From positions 1-8,415 of the forward strand of contig JALORJ010000180.1 in NCBI GenBank assembly GCA_025459035.1: DNA of 8,415 nt, in the 5' to 3' direction. The translations under genes were made by a program, and so were the position numbers. The stretch comes from Burkholderiales bacterium. GTDB lineage: Bacteria > Pseudomonadota > Gammaproteobacteria > Burkholderiales > Ga0077523. Positions within the stretch are counted from its first letter, which is position 1; each line of letters opens with the position of its first letter. Below, piece by piece: positions 1 through 6,863 of this stretch. The notes below the pieces were generated by a model. The model made no database searches and was not told the origin of the DNA. It saw nothing but the letters and a program-made list of their open reading frames with translations.

Positions 1-796
1 TCGACACCTGCGCGCCGCCCGTGGTGTGGCCCTTCAGACCGCAGGCCTCGATGAGGCGTGCGGCGTGATCGCCGGGCGGGTTGCGGAACACGCTGCCGGC
101 GTTGGGCTGGCCCAGCGGCTGCGTGGCGATGCGGCGGGCGAGGAAGCTGCGGATGCGCGCGCGCGCCGCGTCGCCGTCGCCGGCATCGAAACGCCACCAC
201 ACCGCCACGAACCACTCGGGGCCGGCGACGGCATCGCGATCCGGCGCGTCGTCGCGCAGCACGCAGTGGCGATAGCCGATGACGTAGTGCGCCGGAACCC
301 GCTCGCGCAGCCGGCCGGTGCGGTCGAGCGTCAGCACGCGCGCGACGCGGTCCCAGGTCTCGGTGCCGTAGCAGCCGGCGTTCATCGCGACCGCGCCGCC
401 GACGGTGCCCGGAATACCGGCAAGGAACTCGGCTCCCTCGAAGCCGTGCACGGCCGCGAAGCGCGACACCTTCGGGCTCGCGACACCGCACTGCGTGAAC
501 AGCAGCCCGTCGGACTGCAGTTCGACCCGGCCCAGCGCCGCGTGCAGCAGCACCGCGATGCCCGGCAGGCCGGCGTCGCGCACGAGCAGATTGCTGCCCA
601 GGCCCACCGGCAGCAGCGGGACGTCGCGCGGGGTGCCGACGAGCAGCGCCCGCAGATCGTCGAGGTCGGCCGGCACGTAGGCGCGATCGGCCGCGCCGCC
701 CGCCCGCCACGACGTGTGCCGGCGCATCGGCTCGGCGTCGAGCCAGCGTCCGCGCAGCGGCTGCGGGAACGCGTCGAAGTGCACGGGCTCGGCCAT
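1..796 (-). CDS. murB: UDP-N-acetylenolpyruvoylglucosamine reductase, 3' end cut by window edge
   Basis: MurB is the cytoplasmic FAD- and NADPH-dependent enzyme that reduces UDP-GlcNAc-enolpyruvate to UDP-MurNAc, the second committed step of peptidoglycan synthesis. The window holds 265 codons from the ATG at 796-794; I infer that some tens of C-terminal residues lie beyond position 1. Visible FAD-domain signatures are WRAGGAADRAYVPADLDDL (residues 30-48), GLGSNLLVRD (65-74) and a GIPGTVGGAVAMNAGCYG block in mid-protein. A YVIGYRH block follows. NAGSVFRNPPGDHAARLIEA (232-251) carries Ser235, the equivalent of the E. coli proton-donor Ser229. The murC stop lies 2 nt upstream. An in-frame GTG at 802-800 overlapping that stop (GTGA) is an alternative start adding two residues, and it would sit better spaced from the purine-rich stretch at 813-816. 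No frameshift was seen. The identification is secure; only the exact start is open. Confidence 0.96.
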   Translation of the reverse strand, partial: MAEPVHFDAFPQPLRGRWLDAEPMRRHTSWRAGGAADRAYVPADLDDLRALLVGTPRDVPLLPVGLGSNLLVRDAGLPGIAVLLHAALGRVELQSDGLLFTQCGVASPKVSRFAAVHGFEGAEFLAGIPGTVGGAVAMNAGCYGTETWDRVARVLTLDRTGRLRERVPAHYVIGYRHCVLRDDAPDRDAVAGPEWFVAVWWRFDAGDGDAARARIRSFLARRIATQPLGQPNAGSVFRNPPGDHAARLIEACGLKGHTTGGAQVS

Positions 797-798
797 GT

Positions 799-2202
799 TC
801 ACGCCGCCACCGCCTCGGCCAGCATCGACGGCACCTGGCCGATCGACCCCGCCCCCATCGTCATCACGACATCGCCGTCACGCGCGACCGCGCGCAGCGC
901 CTCGGGCAGCGCCTTCCAGTCCTCGACGAAGATCGGCTCGACGCGCCCCTGCACGCGCACCGCGCGCGCCAGCGCGCGACCGTCGGCGGCGACGATCGGC
1001 GTCTCGCCGGCGGCGTAGACCTCCGTGAGCAGCAGCACGTCGACGCTGCCCAGCACCTGCACGAAGTCCTCGAAGACGTCGCGGGTGCGGGTGTAGCGAT
1101 GCGGCTGGAACGCGAGCACGAGCCGGCGACCGGGAAACGCGCCGCGCGCGGCGGCGAGCGTCGCGGCCATCTCGACCGGGTGATGGCCGTAGTCGTCGAT
1201 CAGCGTGAAGCCGCCGCCGTCGGCGAGCGCGATCTCGCCGTGACGCTCGAAGCGCCGCCCGACCCCGCGGAAGCCCGCGAGCGCACGCACGATCGCGGCG
1301 TCGTCGACGCCGACTTCCATGCCCACGGCGATCGCGGCCAGTGCGTTGAGCACGTTGTGCCGGCCCGGCAGCGCCAGCGTCACGTCGAGCGACCGCGCCG
1401 GCGTGCCGTTGGCCGCGCGGTGCACCGTGAAGCGCATGCGCCCGGCGTCGTCGCGCACGTCGACCGCGCGGATCTGCGCGTCCTCGCCGAAGCCGTACGT
1501 CGTGACCTGCTTGGTGACGAACGGCAGGATCGCGCGCACGTTCGCGTCGTCGATGCACAGCACCGCCATGCCGTAGAACGGCAGCCGCTGCACGAAGTCG
1601 ACGAACGCCTGACGCAGCCGCACGAAGTCGTGCCCGTAGGTCTCCATGTGATCGGCGTCGATGTTCGTCACGACCGCCATCACCGGCTGCAGGTACAGGA
1701 ACGACGCGTCGGACTCGTCGGCCTCGACGACGATGAACTCGCCGCGGCCGAGCTTCGCGTTGCTGCCGGCGGCTTCGAGCCGCCCGCCGATCACGAACGT
1801 CGGATCGAGCCCGGCCTCGGCCAGCACGCTCGCGCACAGGCTGGTGGTCGTGGTCTTGCCGTGCGTGCCGGCCACGGCGATGCCCTGCCGCAGCCGCATC
1901 AGCTCGGCCAGCATCAGCGCGCGCGGCACGATCGGGATGCGCTTCGCGCGCGCCGCCGCGACCTCGACGTTGTCAGGCTTGACGGCCGTCGAGATCACGA
2001 CCACGTCGGCGCCGACCACATGTGCCGCCTCGTGGCCGAGCGCGACGGTGACACCGCTGGCGCGCAACCGCCGCGTGGTCGCCGACTCCGACAGGTCCGA
2101 GCCGCTGACCTCGTAGCCGAGATTCGCGAGCACCTCGGCGATGCCGGACATGCCCACGCCGCCGACGCCGACAAAGTGAATGCGTCGCACCTTGTGCTTC
2201 AT
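799..2202 (-). CDS. murC: UDP-N-acetylmuramate--L-alanine ligase
   Basis: MurC is the cytoplasmic ATP-dependent ligase that joins L-alanine to UDP-MurNAc, the first amino-acid addition of the stem peptide. The 467-residue product has the three Mur-ligase domains in order. The N-terminal nucleotide-binding fold has GVGGVGMSGIAEVL (residues 12-25). The central ATPase domain has AGTHGKTTTT (P-loop, 111-120), EADESDASF (160-168) and NIDADHMETY (180-189). The RHNVLNALAA hinge region is at 281-290. The C-terminal domain has GRRFERHGE (315-323), DDYGHHPVEM (336-345), FQPHRYTRTRDVF (365-377), TEVYAAGE (393-400) and MGAGSIG (449-455). Length is normal for the family. The ATG overlaps the murG stop as ATGA, which implies translational coupling; a GAGG at 2216-2213 lies 10 nt upstream. 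It stops 2 nt before the murB ATG. Nothing in it looks damaged. Confidence 0.98.
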   Translation of the reverse strand: MKHKVRRIHFVGVGGVGMSGIAEVLANLGYEVSGSDLSESATTRRLRASGVTVALGHEAAHVVGADVVVISTAVKPDNVEVAAARAKRIPIVPRALMLAELMRLRQGIAVAGTHGKTTTTSLCASVLAEAGLDPTFVIGGRLEAAGSNAKLGRGEFIVVEADESDASFLYLQPVMAVVTNIDADHMETYGHDFVRLRQAFVDFVQRLPFYGMAVLCIDDANVRAILPFVTKQVTTYGFGEDAQIRAVDVRDDAGRMRFTVHRAANGTPARSLDVTLALPGRHNVLNALAAIAVGMEVGVDDAAIVRALAGFRGVGRRFERHGEIALADGGGFTLIDDYGHHPVEMAATLAAARGAFPGRRLVLAFQPHRYTRTRDVFEDFVQVLGSVDVLLLTEVYAAGETPIVAADGRALARAVRVQGRVEPIFVEDWKALPEALRAVARDGDVVMTMGAGSIGQVPSMLAEAVAA

Positions 2203-3281
2203 GCCGCCACCGCCTCGCAGACGTCCGCGACGGTCCGGGCGGCTTCGGGGCGCGCCAGCGTCCGGGCGCGGCGCGCCATCTCGCACAGCTGCGCGCGGCC
2301 GAACTGCGCGATCAGCGCAGCGACGCGCGCGACGGTGAATTCGGGCTGCGGCACCAGCACCGCGGCATCGGCGGCGACGAGGAAGCGCGCGTTGGCGGTC
2401 TGGTGATCGTCGACCGCATGCGGAAACGGCACCAGCAGGGCGGCGGCGCCGGCGGCCGCGAGTTCGGCCACCGTCAGCGCGCCCGCGCGGCAGATCACGA
2501 GGTCGGCATCGCCGATGGCCGCGGCCATGTCGTCGACGAACGCGATGCACTCGGCGTCGACCCCGGCCTGCGCGTAGTTGGCGCGCAGCGTGTCCAGGTG
2601 CTTCGCACCGGCCTGGTGACGCACGGTCGGGCGCGCGGCCGGTGCGAAGGTCGCGAGCGCCTGCGGCACGACCTCGTTGAGCACCTGCGCGCCCAGGCTG
2701 CCGCCGACGACGAACAGTCGCAGCACGCCGTCGCGGCCGGCGAAGCGCGCCGCGGGGTCGGGCAGCGCGGCGATCGCGGCGCGCACGGGGTTGCCGCACC
2801 ACTGCGCATGCGGCAGGGCCCGCGGAAAACCTTCGAGGCAGCGTCGCGCCACCCGCGCGAGCACGCGGTTGGCCAGTCCGGCGATCGCGTTCTGCTCGTG
2901 CAGCACCAGCGGGCGGCGCAGCAGCGTCGCGACCATGCCGCCGGGAAACGAGATGTAGCCGCCCATGCCCAGCACGACGTCGGGCCGCACGCGCCGGAAC
3001 ACCTGCAGACATTGCAGCGTCGCGCGTGCGAGGTCGAACGGCAGCCGCAGCTGCCGCGCGACGCCCTTGCCGCGCAGCCCGCCGAAGCGGACGGTCTCGA
3101 GCGGGTAGCCGTGCTTCGGCACCAGCGTCGTCTCCATGCCGCCGGACCCGCCGAGCCACACCACGTGCCAGCCGCGCGCGCTCAGTTCGTCGGCCACGGC
3201 CAGCGCCGGCATGATGTGGCCACCGGTGCCACCGGCCATCACCAGCAGCGTGCGCGAGCGGGACGTCGGACGACCGTGCAT
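2199..3281 (-). CDS. murG: Lipid II synthase: UDP-GlcNAc--lipid I GlcNAc transferase
   Basis: MurG is the GT28-family glycosyltransferase on the inner face of the plasma membrane. It adds GlcNAc from UDP-GlcNAc to lipid I, giving lipid II. The 360-residue product has the usual two-Rossmann-domain layout. The N-terminal glycine loop AGGTGGHIMPALAVA (residues 16-30) is the lipid I side. Next come GMGGYISFPGGM (105-116) and LHEQNAIAGLANRVLARVA (127-145). After GNPVR (163-167) comes the C-terminal UDP-GlcNAc domain: VVGGSLGAQVLN (191-202), RHQAGAKH (221-228), FVDDMAAA (248-255), CRAGALTVAE (264-273) and VPFPHAVDDHQTANARFL (284-301). The ATG at 3281 lies one base after the ftsW stop and has the strongest Shine-Dalgarno in the window 9 nt upstream. 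Its stop overlaps the murC start. It is complete and ordinary. Confidence 0.98.
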   Translation of the reverse strand: MHGRPTSRSRTLLVMAGGTGGHIMPALAVADELSARGWHVVWLGGSGGMETTLVPKHGYPLETVRFGGLRGKGVARQLRLPFDLARATLQCLQVFRRVRPDVVLGMGGYISFPGGMVATLLRRPLVLHEQNAIAGLANRVLARVARRCLEGFPRALPHAQWCGNPVRAAIAALPDPAARFAGRDGVLRLFVVGGSLGAQVLNEVVPQALATFAPAARPTVRHQAGAKHLDTLRANYAQAGVDAECIAFVDDMAAAIGDADLVICRAGALTVAELAAAGAAALLVPFPHAVDDHQTANARFLVAADAAVLVPQPEFTVARVAALIAQFGRAQLCEMARRARTLARPEAARTVADVCEAVAA

Positions 3282-3282
3282 G

Positions 3283-4449
3283 TCAGCAGGTCCTCCCCTT
3301 CATCGTCTCGCGGTTCTCGTGGTCGACGCGCAGCAGGATCGCGAGCGCGACGAGGTTCGCGACCGTGCCGCTGCCACCGAACGACAGCAGCGGCAGCGTG
3401 AGGCCCTTGGTCGGCAGCACGCCCATGTTCACGCCCATGTTGATCAGCGCCTGCACGCCGATCCACAGGCCCACGCCCTGCGCGACCAGCGCGGCGTAGT
3501 AGCGCTCGAGGCGCGCGGCCTGGCGGCCGATCGCGAACGCGCGGGCGACGACCCACGCGAACAGCCCCAGCACCGCGGCCACGCCGACGAAGCCGATCTC
3601 CTCGGCGATCACCGCGAGCAGGAAGTCGGTGTGCGCCTCGGGCAGGTAGAAGAGCTTCTCGACGCTGGCGCCCAGCCCGACGCCGGTCCACTCGCCACGA
3701 CCGAAGGCCATCAGCGCGTGCGACAGCTGGTAGCCCTTGCCGTACGGGTCGCTCCACGGGTCGAGGAAGCCCAGCACGCGCTGCATGCGGTACGGCGACG
3801 TCACGATCAGTGTCACGAAGCCGATCAGCAGCAGCACGATCAGCGACGCGAACAGCCGCCAGTTCATGCCGCCGAGGAACAGCGTGCCCATCGCGATCGC
3901 GGTGATCACGGCGAACGCGCCGAAGTCGGGTTCGAGCAGCAGCAGGCAGCCGGTCACGAACATGACCGCCGCCATCGGCAGGAAGCCGCGCTTGAGGCTG
4001 CCCATGTGCGCGGCCTTGCGCACGGTGTAGTCGGCCGCGTAGAGCACGGTGCAGAGCTTGACGATCTCGGACGGCTGGAAGCCGATGCCGCCGATGCGCA
4101 GCCAGCGCTGGCTGCCGTTGACCTCGCGGCCGATGCCGGGGATCAGCACCAGCACCAGCAGCAGCACGGCGCCGAAGAACAGCGTCTGCGCGACGGTCTG
4201 CCACAGCCGCACCGGCACCTCGAAGGCGGCGCGCGCGATCACCAGCGCGACGGCGAGGAAGCCGGTCTGGCGCACGAGGTAGTAGGTCGGCTCGAAGTGC
4301 GTCGCGCGCCCGGCCTCGGCCGTCGCGATCGACGCCGAATAGACCATCACCAGGCCCGTGACCAGCAGCAGCAGCACCGACCAGACGAGCGAGCCGTCGA
4401 TCGGCGCGGCCGACAGGCGCGGCGGCGGCGACGTCACCGGGCGGAACAC
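3283..4449 (-). CDS. ftsW: Septal peptidoglycan glycosyltransferase FtsW (SEDS family)
   Basis: FtsW is the polytopic SEDS-family protein that polymerises lipid II into septal glycan strands together with its partner transpeptidase FtsI (PBP3). With the GTG at 4449-4447 as start, the product has 388 residues and about ten hydrophobic membrane segments. Signatures are MVYSAS in the first membrane segment, GREVNGSQRWLRIGGIGFQP (residues 107-126), PSEIVKL (126-132), EPDFG (173-177), DPWSDPYGKGYQLSHALMAF (230-249), LPEAHTDFLLAVIAEE (269-284) and PTKGLTLPLLSFGGSG near the end. Asp275 in PEAHTD corresponds to the catalytic Asp297 of E. coli FtsW. I chose GTG 4449 because AGGAGG ends 7 nt upstream; it gives a 16-nt overlap with murD. 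A second in-frame GTG at 4437-4435 (GTGA overlap, 384 residues) is possible, but the Shine-Dalgarno would be 19 nt away. SEDS paralogue RodA is less likely given the dcw context. Confidence 0.96.
   Translation of the reverse strand: MFRPVTSPPPRLSAAPIDGSLVWSVLLLLVTGLVMVYSASIATAEAGRATHFEPTYYLVRQTGFLAVALVIARAAFEVPVRLWQTVAQTLFFGAVLLLVLVLIPGIGREVNGSQRWLRIGGIGFQPSEIVKLCTVLYAADYTVRKAAHMGSLKRGFLPMAAVMFVTGCLLLLEPDFGAFAVITAIAMGTLFLGGMNWRLFASLIVLLLIGFVTLIVTSPYRMQRVLGFLDPWSDPYGKGYQLSHALMAFGRGEWTGVGLGASVEKLFYLPEAHTDFLLAVIAEEIGFVGVAAVLGLFAWVVARAFAIGRQAARLERYYAALVAQGVGLWIGVQALINMGVNMGVLPTKGLTLPLLSFGGSGTVANLVALAILLRVDHENRETMKGRTC
3291..3300 (-). promoter_or_regulatory. Shine-Dalgarno of murG
   Basis: On the minus strand these bases read AAGGGGAGGA, a near-ideal ribosome-binding site. 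It lies inside the last codons of ftsW and ends 9 nt before the murG ATG at 3281. It is the strongest such site in the window and supports that ATG over the internal Met15 of MurG. The basis is sequence match and spacing only. Confidence 0.8.
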
Positions 4450-5849
4450 GCGCGGGCCTCCTGCAGGGCCGCGACCGCGCCGCGGAACACTTCGGCGCGG
4501 TGGGCGTAGTCGCGGAACATGTCGAAGCTCGCGCATGCCGGCGACAGCAGCACCGCGTCGCCGGCGTGCGTGTGGTCGAACGCGGCGACGACGGCCGCAG
4601 GCAGGTCGGCGGCGCGCACCAGCGGCACCGCGGTGCCGGCCAGCGCGTCGGCGATGCGCTCGCGGTCGCGGCCGATCAGCACGACCGCACGCGCATGCGC
4701 GTCGACGACCGGTCGCAGCGGCGCGAAGTCCTGGCCCTTGCCGTCGCCGCCGGCGATCAGCGCGGCGGCGCGCCCCAGACCGCCGAGCGCCGCGACGGTC
4801 GCGCCGACGTTGGTGCCCTTGGAGTCGTCGTAGAACGCGCGCCCGTCGATGTCGGCGACCCATTCGACGCGATGGGCAAGGCCGCGAAAGCCCGCGAGGC
4901 CGGCCGCGATCGCGGCGGCGTCGATGCCGGCGGCGTCGGCCAGTGCCGCCGCGGCCAGCGCGTTCGCGACGTTGTGGCGCCCGGCGATGCGCAGCGCCGT
5001 CAGCGCCGCGATGCGCTTCGTCCCGTGCGCGATCCACGCCGTGCCGTCCGGCGCGTCGACGAGACCCCAGTCGCCGGGGCTCGCGGGCGCGGTCAGGTCG
5101 AAGCGCACGACCGGCGCACCGACGCGCGGCATCGCGACGACCGCCGCGTCGGCGGCGTTGACGATCTGCAGCGCCGCGCCGGCGAAGATGCGCGCCTTGG
5201 CCGCGGCATACGCGGCCATCGAGCCGTGGCGGTCGAGATGGTCTTCGGAGAGGTTCAGCACCACCGCCGCGTCGGCCGCGAGGGCGGCGCTGGTGGTCTC
5301 GAGCTGGAAGCTCGACAGCTCGAGCACGACGACGTCCGGCACCGCGCGCTCGCCGGTCTCGATCTCGGTCAGCGCGTCGAGCACCGGCAGGCCGATGTTG
5401 CCGGCGACCAGCGTCTCGCGGCCGGCGGTGCGGGCGATCTCGCCGACCAGTTCGGTGACCGTGCTCTTGCCGTTCGATCCGGTGATCGCGAGCCGCACCG
5501 GCCGCGCCGCACCGTGGGCGTCGGCGACCGCGTCGAGGGCGTCGGCGAACAGTTCGACGTCGCCGCACAGCGGCACGCCGGCCGCGACGGCCGCGGCGAT
5601 CGCCGGCGTCGACGGCGCGACGCCGGGGCTCGCGACGATCAGGTCGGCCTGCGCGAACCGCGCGGCATCGAACGCCCCGGTGTGCACCGGCACCTGCGGC
5701 AGCGCGGCGCGCAGCGCGTCGAGGCCCGGCGGGTGGTCGCGCGAATCGGCCACACGCACGCGCGCGCCGCGGCGCGCGAGCCAGCGCGCGGCCGACAGCC
5801 CGGTGGCCCCGAGGCCGACGACGAGAACGCGGGCGCCGTCGAGGTTCAT
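4434..5849 (-). CDS. murD: UDP-N-acetylmuramoylalanine--D-glutamate ligase
   Basis: MurD is the cytoplasmic ATP-dependent ligase that adds D-glutamate to UDP-MurNAc-L-Ala. The 471-residue product shows all three domains. The N-terminal UDP-binding Rossmann fold has VVGLGATGLSAARWLARRG (residues 10-28). The central ATPase has TGSNGKSTVTELVG (123-136), AGNIGLPVLDAL (149-160), VVLELSSFQLE (174-184) and SEDHLDRHGSMAAYAAAKAR (201-220), where Lys218 fits the carbamylated lysine of the family. AGRHNVANALAA is at 289-300. The C-terminal domain has HRVEW, YDDSKGTNVGATVAAL (340-355), GGDGKGQDF (367-375) and LLSPACASFDMFRDYAHR (434-451). The ATG overlaps the expected mraY stop as ATGA, as in many dcw clusters. 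No clear Shine-Dalgarno precedes it, so expression probably depends on coupling to mraY translation. As sequenced, the upstream mraY frame also reads straight into this gene in the same frame, so an automated caller may report one 809-residue protein ending here. MurD itself looks whole. Confidence 0.97.
   Translation of the reverse strand: MNLDGARVLVVGLGATGLSAARWLARRGARVRVADSRDHPPGLDALRAALPQVPVHTGAFDAARFAQADLIVASPGVAPSTPAIAAAVAAGVPLCGDVELFADALDAVADAHGAARPVRLAITGSNGKSTVTELVGEIARTAGRETLVAGNIGLPVLDALTEIETGERAVPDVVVLELSSFQLETTSAALAADAAVVLNLSEDHLDRHGSMAAYAAAKARIFAGAALQIVNAADAAVVAMPRVGAPVVRFDLTAPASPGDWGLVDAPDGTAWIAHGTKRIAALTALRIAGRHNVANALAAAALADAAGIDAAAIAAGLAGFRGLAHRVEWVADIDGRAFYDDSKGTNVGATVAALGGLGRAAALIAGGDGKGQDFAPLRPVVDAHARAVVLIGRDRERIADALAGTAVPLVRAADLPAAVVAAFDHTHAGDAVLLSPACASFDMFRDYAHRAEVFRGAVAALQEARACSAR
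4457..4462 (-). promoter_or_regulatory. Shine-Dalgarno that decides the ftsW start
   Basis: The minus strand reads AGGAGG here, within the last codons of murD. It lies 7 nt before the GTG at 4449 and 19 nt before the other candidate GTG at 4437. The spacing favours the upstream GTG as the ftsW start. Confidence 0.7.
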
Positions 5850-6863
5850 CGCAGCTTGAGCGTCGACAGGCCGAACAGCACCAGCATCATCGTGATGATC
5901 CAGAAGCGGACCACCACCTGCGTCTCCTTCCACCCGCCGAGCTCGAATCACCGACAGCGTCTCGACGACGAAGACGCCGCCCATGATGAACAGCACGATC
6001 TCCTGCCGCACGATGACGGCGATCGTGCCCAGCGCCGCGCCGAGCGCGAGCGCGCCGACGTCGCCCATGAAGACCTCGGCCGGGTACGCGTTGAACCACA
6101 GGAACGCGAGGCCGGCGCCGGCCATCGCCGCGCAGAACACCACCAGCTCGCCGGCCCCCGGGATGTACGGGAACGCGAGATAGCGCGAGAACACGGTGTT
6201 GCCGGCGACGTACGCGAACACGCCGAGCGCGCTGCCGACCATCACGGTCGGCATGATCGCCAGACCGTCGAGCCCGTCGGTCAGGTTCACCGCGTTCGAC
6301 GTGCCGACGATCACGAAGTACGTGAGGCCGATGAAGCCCCACACGCCGAGCGGATACGCGACCTGCTTGAAGAACGGCACGATCAGCTGGGTCTCGGCCG
6401 GCAACGTCGACGACAGGCCGAGGAACAACGCGGCGGCGCCACCGATCACGGACTGCCACAGGTACTTCCAGCGCGCGGGCAGGCCCTTCGGATTGCGCTG
6501 CACGACCTTGCGCCAGTCGTCGACCCAGCCCACCGCGCCGAAGCCCAGCGTGACCACCAGCGTCACCCAGACGAAGCGGTTGCCGAGGTCGGCCCACAAC
6601 AGCGTCGTGACCGCGATCGACACCAGGATCAGCGCACCGCCCATCGTCGGCGTGCCGGCCTTCGCGAGATGCGTCTGCGGCCCGTCGTCGCGCACCGCCT
6701 GGCCGATCTTGTAAGCCGTGAGCTTGCGGATCATCGACGGCCCGACGATGAAGGAGATCACCAGCGCGGTCAGCGCCGCCATCACGGCCCGCAGCGTCAG
6801 ATAGCCGAAGACGTTGAACGCGCGGACGTCCTGGGCGAGGTGATTGGCGATCCAGAGCAGCAT
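5846..6863 (-). pseudogene. mraY: Phospho-N-acetylmuramoyl-pentapeptide-transferase, frame broken near the 3' end
   Basis: MraY is the integral membrane enzyme that transfers phospho-MurNAc-pentapeptide from UDP to undecaprenyl phosphate, forming lipid I. Residues 1-306 (6863-5946) read as a good MraY: DDGPQTHLAKAGTPTMGG (59-76), VDDWRKV with Asp115/Asp116 (114-120), NPKGLPARWKYLWQS (124-138), GTSNAVNLTDGLDGLAIMPT (187-206), FNAYPAEVFMGDVGALALG (257-275, Asp268 matching E. coli Asp267) and GGVFVVETLSVI (295-306). The family's last 33 residues (FELGGWKETQVVVRFWII to STLKLR, 5947-5849, stop 5848-5846) lie in a different frame. About 22-23 residues that normally lie between, including the PxHHH motif, are absent. 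Adding 68 nt would restore a 361-residue protein, close to the E. coli length of 360. The ATG overlaps the murF stop (TGATG), with GGAG 10 nt upstream. The sequence as given cannot encode normal MraY. Since the gene is essential, a sequencing or assembly error is as likely as a true lesion, or more so. Confidence 0.93.
5941..5951 (-). other. Deletion/frameshift junction inside mraY
   Basis: On the minus strand the bases GTGATTCGAGC join the codons for ...Ser-Val-Ile of the seventh/eighth membrane region of MraY to the codons for Phe-Glu-Leu-Gly-Gly, which are read one frame over. The breakpoint is ambiguous by a base because a T can belong to either side. A TGA (5950-5948) closes the C-terminal frame immediately upstream, so that frame is open only from about 5947. 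This marks the exact place to check against reads. Confidence 0.85.

Noticed and set aside
1099..2406. Plus-strand open frames of 300-460 codons opposite murB, murC and murG (also 26-1018, 2403-3401, 3136-4509, 6869-8305)
   Set aside because: Each sits opposite a gene with full family motifs, shows low-complexity Arg/Ala/His/Gln-rich composition and lacks family signatures. They are GC-driven shadows.
2200..3159. Minus-strand extension of the murC frame upstream to 3159 (a 786-codon frame)
   Set aside because: The first 319 codons are the murG region read out of frame, Arg/Ala-rich and without motifs. MurC has a clear start at 2202 coupled to the murG stop.
4450..5568. Minus-strand extension of the ftsW frame upstream to 5568 (a 761-codon frame)
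   Set aside because: This part is murD read out of frame; the real FtsW begins near the GTG codons at 4449/4437.
5941..5951. Programmed +1 ribosomal frameshift in mraY
   Set aside because: A slip at the junction would join the two MraY frames but would still leave out about 22 conserved residues, including the HHH motif. No slippery run or stimulatory element stands out. A deletion explains both facts.
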